DNA from: Calothrix sp. CSU_2_0
GTDB taxonomy: Bacteria; Cyanobacteriota; Cyanobacteriia; Cyanobacteriales; Nostocaceae
Reading direction: 5' to 3'
Assembly: GCA_012034595.1 (NCBI GenBank)
Contig: JAAUPE010000004.1
Location: 19,766 to 83,765 of the forward strand
DNA: 64,000 nucleotides
Part shown: positions 26,685 through 34,682 of the stretch, piece after piece
How the letters are laid out: every line of letters starts with the position of its first letter
How positions within the stretch are numbered: the first letter of the stretch is position 1
The notes under the pieces: generated by a model
Told to the model about the DNA's origin: nothing
Seen by the model: only the letters and a program-made list of their open reading frames with translations
The model's database searches: none
Program-made: the position numbers and the translations under genes

Positions 26685-26770
26685 TTTTAACGGCTAAGTT
26701 GAGCGGTGGCTACTATCCTTCCCATCTCCATCAAGCTCTCTCGCCCGTCTGCTCCAACGTTTTGTTAGAC
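26685..26770 (-). other. attC-like integron recombination site 4
   Basis: On the minus strand it starts GTCTAAC, then GTTGGAGCAG, and ends CCGCTCAAC, TTAGCC, GTTAAAA. It is nearly the same as site 2 in both arms and again has one extra G in one arm. Confidence 0.75.
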
Positions 26771-26879
26771 TGGGGTTTCGCGACAAGTTCACGACCTCTC
26801 TGCTGCTTTCTGATTGCTGCTTCTGCAAATCAGCAAAGATGGCTTTCAAATTATGACCAAATGAATGAGAATACCTCAA
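26694..26879 (-). pseudogene. truncated copy of the PIN-partner gene
   Basis: HNLKAIFADLQKQQSESSRE followed by VVNLSRNP matches residues 24-50 of the protein at 24234-24461, but the first 20 residues and the PIN gene are missing. The rest is translated attC. It marks a lost cassette at the right end of the array. Confidence 0.65.
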
Positions 26880-27163
26880 ACCCCCTATGGGTATATGTAA
26901 TTATAATGATTAGATAAATATTTCTTTATACCAAAGTTTAGTCAAATAGTGTAACATTTTAAAACTAGTTTATCCTTAGGCTTGCTACTGCCAAAGGCAT
27001 GGCAGCAAAGGAAAAATGAGTTATACCTCTGGCAAACATTAGGTGAAATAGTATTACTTTTTTTACCCTTGGTTCCGTACTGGGGGTTTTTATTTAGCAA
27101 AATTCAGTAATCAACAGTCAGGATTTAATTACTGGGATGCTGAATCTTTTGTAAGCAACTCCG
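26880..27163. other. spacer with a possible membrane-peptide fragment
   Basis: On the plus strand about 26975-27107 can be read as a hydrophobic peptide including LWQTLGEIVLLFLPLVPYWG before a stop. It has no start codon of its own and I do not recognise it. Nothing else is seen. Confidence 0.3.
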
Positions 27164-27340
27164 CTATTTCTTTTCCTTATAGTTGAGGATAAATGCCAGT
27201 AATGAAGCCAGTACAAAAGTTGTCAGAATTGGTTGGAAGTATTGAAAAAATTTTAATGCTAACCAACTATTTAGAAAAATCAGAGGAAATAGCAGCGTTA
27301 TAATTAGCCATTGCAAAAGTTTATTTAGGGAAATCATCAT
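27164..27340 (-). pseudogene. AI-2E-family transporter, N-terminal fragment
   Basis: ATG 27340 opens 58 codons: MMISLNKLLQWLIITLLFPL, then IFLNSWLALKFFQYFQP and LASLLAFILNY, then KEKK and a stop. It aligns with the first 55 residues of the full transporter at 44554 (PIIALNAWVLSMLFHYFQ, IIAFLLNYPV). Homology stops exactly at LNY, so the other 300 residues were lost. Confidence 0.7.
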
Positions 27341-27423
27341 AATTTAAATTTTAGTCAGCGAACATTTAATTTGAAGGGAAGGGAGCATTTACAGAGGCAT
27401 CCAGCATTTAGGATTCAAAGGTA

Positions 27424-27526
27424 ATACCAATTTGAAAAAACAACGCGACAGATAGATATTTGTAGAGACGTAGCAGTGCTATGTCTCTACCGTTGGATGT
27501 GTTACAATCATTATTTGAATTGGGAT
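27424..27526 (+). mobile_element. MITE copy 2 (103 bp)
   Basis: ATACCAATTTGAAA at the left and TTTGAATTGGGAT at the right, with internal TAGAGACGTAGCAGTGCTA palindrome. It is colinear with copy 1. Confidence 0.85.
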
Positions 27527-27633
27527 AAAAAAGCTTTAGAATAGCTTTTTACTTTTGAATATACCTCATATAATTGCAATTTTCTGTCAGATGTCATAAC
27601 TCACATCAATACCAGATATATCCCATCTCTACA

Positions 27634-27690
27634 TTCCTAATTCAAAACTCCTAACTCCTAATTCAAAACTCTTAACTCTTAACTCTTAAC
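27634..27690. repeat. seven-base tandem repeats (CTTAACT type)
   Basis: Imperfect tandem copies of CTCCTAA and TCTTAAC lie just past the stop of the oxidoreductase gene. It is an STRR cluster. Confidence 0.7.
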
Positions 27691-27694
27691 TATA

Positions 27695-28417
27695 TTAAAC
27701 CCCAGCAAACCATTCATAACCTTGGTCTTCCCAGTATCCTTTATAAATAGATAAATTACTCACTAGAGTAATACGAATCACCCATTTACTTTGTTTATAA
27801 CCCAGTTTGATTGGTGATGCTAAACGTAAAGGTGCTCCATTATCTACTGGTAATGGTTCACCATTTTTATGGTAGGCTAATAAAGTTTGTGGATGTAGTG
27901 CTGAAGCAATATCCCAACTCGAATAATAATTATCTCCCGATAGAAAATAGGCATATTTGACGGTTTCTTTGGGTTGAGCAAGGGCAACAATTTCACTCAT
28001 CTTTACACCACCCCATTGCACGATCGCAGCCCAACCTTCGACACAAATGTGACGAATAATCATTGATGTTAATGGTAGCGCTTGAATTTCTTTCATGCTC
28101 AAATTCAGAGGATTATTCACCTCCCCATCAACTATTAAACGATATTTTTCGATATCGATAATTGGTGTATCTCGAAAAGTATTAACGATTAATCCATTTG
28201 GTTCGATTTGATTTGTGGCAAATTCCGGTATAAGTTTTTGCGGTTGGAAGATTAAGGATTCAACTTTTTGGTTGAGTGGTTCGGAAAGTTTACCGGCTAC
28301 ATCTTCAAATATTGGTGTACCACAACCTCCGAGAAGGAAGTTTAACCCTGATAAACCTGATATTTGCAGAAGTTGACGACGTGTTAGTTGTGGACGAGGT
28401 ATGCGAATTATGCCCAT
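27695..28417 (-). CDS. molybdopterin-dependent oxidoreductase (YedY/sulfite-oxidase fold)
   Basis: I start at ATG 28417 (MGIIRIPRPQLTRRQLL), giving 240 aa; the longer frame overlaps the cytochrome gene antisense to its codons. A twin-arginine-like TRRQLLQISGLSG leads to a lipoprotein-type Cys (LLGGCGTP). The Mo-cofactor Cys is in RHICVEGWAAIVQWGGV, and LGYKQSKWV is the usual C-terminal substrate region. It probably works outside the cytoplasmic membrane. The cytochrome b gene 92 bp upstream is its likely electron partner. The substrate is unknown; MsrP-like sulfoxide reduction is one possibility. Confidence 0.85.
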   Translation of the reverse strand: MGIIRIPRPQLTRRQLLQISGLSGLNFLLGGCGTPIFEDVAGKLSEPLNQKVESLIFQPQKLIPEFATNQIEPNGLIVNTFRDTPIIDIEKYRLIVDGEVNNPLNLSMKEIQALPLTSMIIRHICVEGWAAIVQWGGVKMSEIVALAQPKETVKYAYFLSGDNYYSSWDIASALHPQTLLAYHKNGEPLPVDNGAPLRLASPIKLGYKQSKWVIRITLVSNLSIYKGYWEDQGYEWFAGV

Positions 28418-28509
28418 TACGGTTTTTAATTGGAGAAGTAGGTCAGTACAATTCGTAATTAATACCCCACCCATATAGTTAGCTGATGGTGGAGCAATTA
28501 CCAAAATCA

Positions 28510-29178
28510 TTACCAAAACATCGATTCGGTTAATTTCTGACCTCCAGCTTTCCAACCCAGAAATGAGTGAATGAGGACGAAAATAATCACTGTTGGAACT
28601 GAGGAGAAGTGAACGATGCGTAACGCTTGCCAATCCCCAAAGCATTCGACAATCCAAGGAAACTGTGCTGGTTTGTACATACCCACACCTGTAAATATTG
28701 CTAGCAGCAGGATAGGGATGATGCTGGTGTAAACAATACGATGCCAAGCATATATTAAACGTTTGGGATTTTTGGTTTTTTGCAGTGCTTTAATATCGTT
28801 TGCACCCACAAATTTATGCTGCCAGCGACGGGTTACAAATACGTAAATTCCATACCAGAGCAGGTTTAAGGAAAATGCCCACATGGCTGCAAAGTGCCAG
28901 TGTCTACCACCTGCTAACCATCCCCCTAATGTAAAGAGGGGAAAAATATGCAATCCCCCACGTCCTCCGAATACTGGGTTAGCGTTATAAATTTGCAGTC
29001 CACTGGTAAGCATAACGAAAATACTAACGATGTTTACCCAGTGAAATATTTTAGCTGCGATCGCGCTTTGCGCGGTTCCCTTCAGGAACATCGCGTAGCG
29101 TTTCCCCTGGAGAATCGCTGTAAAGCGGATGCCTTGCACCATCTCTGGAGTTTCCCTGGTTTTAGGTGGAACTGTCAT
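28510..29178 (-). CDS. cytochrome b (b561/thiosulfate-reductase type), partner of the Mo enzyme
   Basis: The 222-aa protein has four to five membrane helices: WVNIVSIFVMLTSGLQIY, HFAAMWAFSLNLLWYGIYVF, IVYTSIIPILLLAIFTGVGM and IVHFSSVPTVIIFVLIHSFL. Conserved His in FHWVN, HWHFAAMW, WHRIV and VHFSS can bind two b hemes. Near residue 30 the segment RYAMFLKGTAQSAIAAK is encoded by a GC-rich palindromic repeat (about 29055-29105) inserted in frame. It should pass quinol electrons to the oxidoreductase encoded next. Confidence 0.85.
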   Translation of the reverse strand: MTVPPKTRETPEMVQGIRFTAILQGKRYAMFLKGTAQSAIAAKIFHWVNIVSIFVMLTSGLQIYNANPVFGGRGGLHIFPLFTLGGWLAGGRHWHFAAMWAFSLNLLWYGIYVFVTRRWQHKFVGANDIKALQKTKNPKRLIYAWHRIVYTSIIPILLLAIFTGVGMYKPAQFPWIVECFGDWQALRIVHFSSVPTVIIFVLIHSFLGWKAGGQKLTESMFW

Positions 29179-29728
29179 TTTTCGATTCTTAATCTTTTTT
29201 TACTTTTTCTCTTTTCTATTTCACTAGTACAGAACGGCGGAAATAGCGCAAAGTTGCAAAGCTCGTCACGGGGATACTCCCCGGTGGCAGACTTTGCGGC
29301 GGTGTCGGTTTCCGTCCCGCCAAACTTTGTAAGAGAAAGCTACCATACCCTGCGGGAAGCCGCTCCGCGTCTATAAAATGGCTGAAAAGCTTATAAAATC
29401 ATCTTTCTTTCTTTTGCCTTTTATCTTTTTACTTTTGCCTTGAGGTACTAGTGGCAATTTATATATATTAATTCTTTATGGGAATTACAAGCTAATAAAT
29501 CTGTATCAAAATCAATACTGTATATGCCAGTTTATTGAGCTTCATATTCAGAATTGTATAAAAATTAATGAAGGTGAGTTCAAGCCTACCTTCATTAATT
29601 AAAACCAAATTTTTAGAAAAGAATCATTATTTCGGGAAAAACGTCAAGTTGATATGTACCAGTTTCAATTGTGAACTTAGTTCATGCAAATCTATAATCT
29701 CTAAATCAAGGTGTTTATAAATTTGAAT
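29179..29728. other. repeat-rich spacer
   Basis: The left part (29230-29380) is packed with palindromic, GC-rich repeat pieces such as CGGCGGTGTCGG and CGGGAAGCCGCTCCGCG. The right part is A/T rich. I see no gene. Confidence 0.4.
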
Positions 29729-29907
29729 TTAATTCACACCTGTTCTATCCATTTGGTAGTTATCTTTCAGCAGTCTGATGTATGTGCGGTAGGGGATATA
29801 TTGCAAGGGATCGTACCCATTAAAACGGAGAATAAGTACGCAAGCCAGGAGTACTTGCCTGCAATAATTGCTTTGATAACTTCTTCAACCTGTTTATTAT
29901 TCATCAT
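29729..29907 (-). pseudogene. hetP: hetP-like gene with a one-base frameshift
   Basis: From ATG 29907 the frame reads [20 protein letters not shown], then W, and next leaves the family. Adding one G near 29845 (TGG to TGGG) restores [20 protein letters not shown] then [18 protein letters not shown] and a stop at 29729, a short HetP-family protein of about 60 residues. HetP homologues control commitment to heterocyst development in Anabaena. The loss of one base in GGG could be real or a sequencing error. It is alone in a 900-bp spacer. Confidence 0.75.
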
Positions 29908-30346
29908 CTTTTATATCTCGATATAGTGTCTGTTTAATCTTTGAGTAATAGGGAACATTTTTATCTCAATTCACAGTGTATATATGGATTGGGATACTAT
30001 TTCGTTATTTCTTAAAAAAACTGTAAAGACTTCGTAAAGCTTTCATTAATTTATTATTAATGCACTTATTTTTCTAAATAAAATTACTTTTTTATTTAGA
30101 ATTTTATATTTCAATACGGTTCAGTTAAGACTAAACTATTCAATATTTTAAACCGCCATAGACACGGAGTGGCTTCCCGTAGGGTAGCAAGAGAAGGAAA
30201 AAATACTTAACTGAACTGTATTGTTTTATATTTACTTATTTATACATTTTTAAATACATTAAACAAACAGGATTCAAAGCCCTCTGATAGTAAAAATGGA
30301 TTGTAGCTTTTATGAATAAAATGGGCAATTAAGTGCATTTTTTTTG
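29908..30346. other. intergenic region with a short repeat
   Basis: A/T-rich spacer. About 30165-30190 carries GACACGGAGTGGCTTCCCGT, a piece of a repeat also seen near 34512. No gene seen. Confidence 0.4.
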
Positions 30347-31887
30347 CTAAAAGCTGGCATGTTTTCTGATGTCAGCGTATTGTTTAACTGCGGTATTTAT
30401 CTCAATAAAGAACTCACTACCTTTTCCCAATTGAGATTTGCAGCCGAGTTTGCCTCGATGTTTTTCAACAATAATTTTACGGCTAATTGCTAAACCTAGT
30501 CCATTCCCTTTACCGATGGATTTGGTGCTAAAGAAAGGTTCAAATATACGACGTTGAATGTGGGGAAGAATGCCCTTGCCATTATCGGAAATACGAATTA
30601 GTATCTTTTGCTTCGGGGGGTTTTCTTGATTTGGGGTTTTGCAACCATTACTGCAAATCAAAGATAAATGGCTATTGACAATTTCGGTGCTAATCCAAAT
30701 TTTGGGGATAAAAGAGTAGTCATGCTGCATTCGTTCTTCTAAAGCTTCAATGGCATTAGTCAGAATATTCAGAAAGACTTGATTTAATTCTCCTGGAATG
30801 CATTCTACAAGTGGAATATCGCCGAATTTTTTAATAATTTGAATACCTGGTCGGTGGATTTGTTCTTTGAAACGGTGTTGTAAAATTGTCAGGATACTGT
30901 TGAGTCCGTCATGCAGGTTGGTTCTTTTCAGGTGAGCGTTGTCAAATTGCAAAAACTTGTGTAATGCCGATACCGTGTCTTGAAGATGGTCTGAACCTGC
31001 ACGCATTGACCATAGGGATTTGAGGAAGTCGGTTTTGACAAAATCGATGTTGGTGGATTTCCCTGATGAAGCGATCGCAGTGGGTGGTATGGGGTAGCTG
31101 TGTTGGTACTGTTCGAGGAGATCGATTAAGTCTTCGGCATTTTGGCTGGTACTGTAAATATTGGAGAAAATAAAGTTAACGGGGTTGTAAATTTCGTTAA
31201 CTAAATCCACAATTAGTTGTCCCAAAGTCGATAGTTTTGCTTTTTGGAGGAGTTGGGTTTGGATTTGTGCTAGTTCTTGCTGTGTGGCAGCAATTTTCTC
31301 TAATGCTTCCCTGGCTTTGCTCTCAGCTACTTGGATTTGTTGCCGAAGTTGGGATTTTGAATTGCGATCGCAATTTCCCGACTTACCTGTTGTAAAATCT
31401 CAACTTCTCCTGTTTCCCAAGTACGGGTACTGCGGGAATCATCCACAATTACCATTCCCCACATCATAGTTTGCCCAGATGGTTGATGATTTCCAGCTTC
31501 TGCATGCAGCAAAATTGGGGTAACTAACCCAGATGGGTGATGTATTTTATCTAAAACGGATAAGTCGGAATCAATAGCCACAATTCCGCTTTCTGGAAAA
31601 ATCTGGTAAATCGCAACTCTATTGATATCGAAAAATTTTCGTACCTCTGTCACAGATGCTTGCAATATATCTTTCAGGGATATTCCACCATCAATCCGAT
31701 CGACTATTTTGCGTACCTTAGCCAAAAAACTCTCTTTTGCTAACGCTATTAGTAACGATGACTGTAATTTCTCGTAATTCTCTAGCGTTAGGGGTGCAGA
31801 CAATTGCCCTTGTTCTGAAGTAACTTGGGCGCATCGTTGTGAAGCATCGACCTCAAACTTATGGGTAGCTGGTTCTTCGATGTGCAT
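30347..31887 (-). pseudogene. GAF-histidine kinase with frameshift and lost phosphoacceptor His
   Basis: From ATG 31887 a GAF domain (residues about 40-180) runs to SREIAIAIQN, where the frame breaks near 31355. One added A restores QLRQQIQVAESKAREALEKI and a kinase core down to 30347 (about 513 aa in total). In the HisKA box the usual HEINNP is NEIYNP (GQLIVDLVNEIYNPVNFI), so the phosphorylated His is missing. The ATPase domain still has FLNILTNAIEAL, ISDNGKGI and GNGLGLAIS. The gene is therefore either a decaying kinase or a signalling pseudokinase. Confidence 0.75.
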
Positions 31888-32374
31888 AGCTGCTGGTAGG
31901 ATGGGAAAGATGTTATGTAGCTTGATGCGGTATTAGTACTCTGACGTTTAAACTGTGAACTAAATAGTATTTTTTTAGTCGCATTTCTATGTCAGCTACT
32001 ACTATTGATCCTGGACTGAAGCAACAAAAACGTAAACGGGAAAATGTAACTTCCTCGTTTTCTTTAATGCTCGGTTAAACATCAAATCAGCTACATGATG
32101 TACATTTGAAATGAGAAATAGCAGCCAGCTATAGTATATGAGTTAACATTATTCCTATTGATTTTCTCGGTCTAGCAAGATTCAGTCAAAGCTGAAATCA
32201 AGGCAAAATGGATGTTTCATAAATTAAAACAAAAGTCAAGGCTTCATTGTAGTGTTTTAAGTAAAAGGAGTAGTTTATCGATTGTATCGAGGCTACATTA
32301 CTATTAGTTGTTCCACCCCTGAAATGTCACGTAACACTACAAAAGAAAACCACAACAATAACATCTAATGACTG
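31888..32374. other. intergenic region, nothing recognised
   Basis: Spacer between divergent signalling genes. A 29-codon frame at 31990 (MSATTIDPGLKQQKRKR) has no support. It should hold two promoters. Confidence 0.4.
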
Positions 32375-34444
32375 ATGACAATCGAAGAAGTCATACTGCT
32401 AATCAAAGCTAGTTTTCCCAATACTTTAACCCCACTTCAAGAGTTAGTACTGCGTTCTTCATGGGACGGTAAAACTTATACTAATATAGCTTTAGAAGCT
32501 CATTACGGTGAAGAAAGAGTTAGAAAAGTTGCTTCAAATCTATGGCAACTCATGAGCGATTTTTGGCAAGAACCAATCCAAAAATCAAATTTCCGTCAAG
32601 TTTTACAATTGCGAGAACTAGAAAGAAGGCAGCATCAACTGATTCAAGAATTTAATCGGGTCACTACTAAGGTCTCATTAGAATTTCCTAATGGTCCTGT
32701 ATCAATTGATTCTGAATTTTATATTTATCGTCCGCCAATTGAGCAGATGGCTTGTGATGAAATTACTGGACCAGGAGGTGCAGTTTGTATAAAATCACCG
32801 AAAAGAATGGGGAAAAGTTCCTTACTATTGAGGATTTTGGCGCATGGAGCAAACTTAGGTTATAGAACTGTGAGTTTGGATTTTCAACAAGCCGATCTAT
32901 CTATTTTTGCGAATATAGATAAGTTTTTGCGCTGGTTTTGTGCTAATATCAGCCGCGAATTAGGCTTGGAGCCAAAACTCAACGATTATTGGAACGAGGA
33001 TATGGGCAGCAAAGTTAGTTGCTTGATTTATTTTCAGGATTATTTGCTGACATCGTTAGAAAGTCCGTTGGTTTTAGCATTGAATGAAATCGATGTGGTG
33101 TTGGAATATCCGGAAATTGCCAAGGATTTTTTGACGCTGTTACGCTCTTGGTACGAACAAGCTAAGTATATAGAAGCTTGGCAGGGTTTAAGGCTGGTAA
33201 TGGCTTATTCTAGCGAGGTTCTGGTGCATTCGCGGATGACCCATTCACCCTTGAATATTGGCTTACCGATTAAGTTACCGCCATTTTCCCAAGAGCAGGT
33301 GGAGGATTTGGCACAACGACATGGTTTAGATTGGTGCGGTAAGCGGAGCTTAATGCCTCCGTCATCTCGCAGTGAAGCCGATCGCTTGATGGGGATGGTG
33401 GGGGGACATCCCTATTTAATTAGGTTAGCGCTGTACTATTTGGTTGCGAAAGGGGGATTGGAGGGAGATTTAGAGATGCTATTGCAACAAGCTCCTACGG
33501 AATCGGGGATTTTCGATGAGTATTTGCGACAATATGTGTTGTTTTTAAGGGGAGAACCCGAACTTGCGGCAGCTTTTTATGAAGTTATCGCCACTGATAC
33601 TCCGGTGAGATTGGAGCCAATTTTGGCGCATCGTTTGCAGAATTTGGGGTTAGTGAATTTAGAAGGCGATCGCGTTTGTCCGGCTTGTGAATTGTTTCGG
33701 CTTTATTTTCGCGAACAGTTAAATTATGGGCAAAGCATCCCCCAGCAAAGTTTTGCTAGCTCAATGCCAGAGGCACATCGTATGGAGGAACTCGCACGGG
33801 AGAATCAGCATTTGCGGATGCGATCGACTTTAGATGAACTGACTCAAGTTGCAAACCGTCGTTATTTTAATACTTACTTACAAATTGAGTGGCAGCGCTA
33901 TGGAAGGGAAAATCTCGCCAGTCTATCGGGTGAGGAAATTCCCTTATCGTTGATTTTGTGCGATATCGATTACTTCAAAATCTACAATAAAACTTATGGC
34001 AATATTGCTGGAGATGATTGCTTGCGGAAAATTGCTAAAACTATCCAGAAATCTTTAGAACGGGTGCTTGGTGGTAGTTTTTGCGCTGCTAAAGGTACTT
34101 TCGATCCATCTATTTCTGGGAATATGCGGCTGGAAGGTCAATCGCTACTCATTGCCCGTTACAGTGGTGAGCAATTTGCAATTGTTGTTCATGCTGACGC
34201 TGGTGTCGCAGTCAATATCGCCGAAACGATTCGTGAAGGTGTTAAGGAATTGGCAATTTTATGTGATTATCCTGGAATCGGCGGACTTCCTGCTAGTGTT
34301 TTGACCGTTAGTATCGGAGTTGCGAGTATTATTCCCGATCGCGAAACTGAACCCAAAACTGAACCCGAAACCATTATTGTCGCTGCCGAAAAAGCCCTAA
34401 GTTTAGCAAAACGTCGAGGACGCGATCGCGTTGTATTGGGTTAA
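32375..34444 (+). CDS. AAA-like ATPase with C-terminal GGDEF domain
   Basis: The 689-aa protein starts with a cyanobacterial HTH-like module (LTPLQELVLRSSWDGKTYTN, residues 1-80). An AAA-like NTPase follows (about 115-440; P-loop SPKRMGKSSLL, Walker B LVLALNEIDVV). The C-terminal diguanylate cyclase-type domain (about 475-689) has DELTQVANRRYF and an active-loop sequence SGEQF instead of GGDEF/GGEEF. The second acidic residue of the loop is Gln, so c-di-GMP synthesis is doubtful and GTP binding or sensing is possible. An inverted 35-bp repeat is embedded at 33336-33370, encoding WCGKRSLMPPSSRS. Confidence 0.85.
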   Translation: MTIEEVILLIKASFPNTLTPLQELVLRSSWDGKTYTNIALEAHYGEERVRKVASNLWQLMSDFWQEPIQKSNFRQVLQLRELERRQHQLIQEFNRVTTKVSLEFPNGPVSIDSEFYIYRPPIEQMACDEITGPGGAVCIKSPKRMGKSSLLLRILAHGANLGYRTVSLDFQQADLSIFANIDKFLRWFCANISRELGLEPKLNDYWNEDMGSKVSCLIYFQDYLLTSLESPLVLALNEIDVVLEYPEIAKDFLTLLRSWYEQAKYIEAWQGLRLVMAYSSEVLVHSRMTHSPLNIGLPIKLPPFSQEQVEDLAQRHGLDWCGKRSLMPPSSRSEADRLMGMVGGHPYLIRLALYYLVAKGGLEGDLEMLLQQAPTESGIFDEYLRQYVLFLRGEPELAAAFYEVIATDTPVRLEPILAHRLQNLGLVNLEGDRVCPACELFRLYFREQLNYGQSIPQQSFASSMPEAHRMEELARENQHLRMRSTLDELTQVANRRYFNTYLQIEWQRYGRENLASLSGEEIPLSLILCDIDYFKIYNKTYGNIAGDDCLRKIAKTIQKSLERVLGGSFCAAKGTFDPSISGNMRLEGQSLLIARYSGEQFAIVVHADAGVAVNIAETIREGVKELAILCDYPGIGGLPASVLTVSIGVASIIPDRETEPKTEPETIIVAAEKALSLAKRRGRDRVVLG
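33336..33370 (-). repeat. 35-bp palindromic repeat inside a coding region
   Basis: In inverted orientation GCGAGATGACGG at one end and CTCCGCTTACCGC at the other match the intergenic copies at 5896, 12034 and 13323. Here it is translated within the AAA-GGDEF gene without breaking the frame. Confidence 0.65.
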
Positions 34445-34682
34445 AAGTTTTGAGTTAGATGTTTTGAGTTAGGGACTATACGCCAGAAGTCAGAGTACTC
34501 CCATGGGGTAGACACGTAGTGGCTTCTGTAAAGGAGTATGGCAGTCAGAACTAAAATAGCTTTATATATGGCTTTTGGATTGTCTGACTATACCTCACAT
34601 AATTGCAATCTGCTGTTATTTAACAGCTATTTCTTGGCTTTTCTCATGAATTTAGATATTGCATAATTATCACCGTACCAAG

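Noticed and set aside
28418..28747. N-terminal extension of the molybdopterin oxidoreductase frame
   Set aside because: It overlaps the cytochrome b gene in another frame, and family homology and the twin-arginine region begin at the ATG at 28417.
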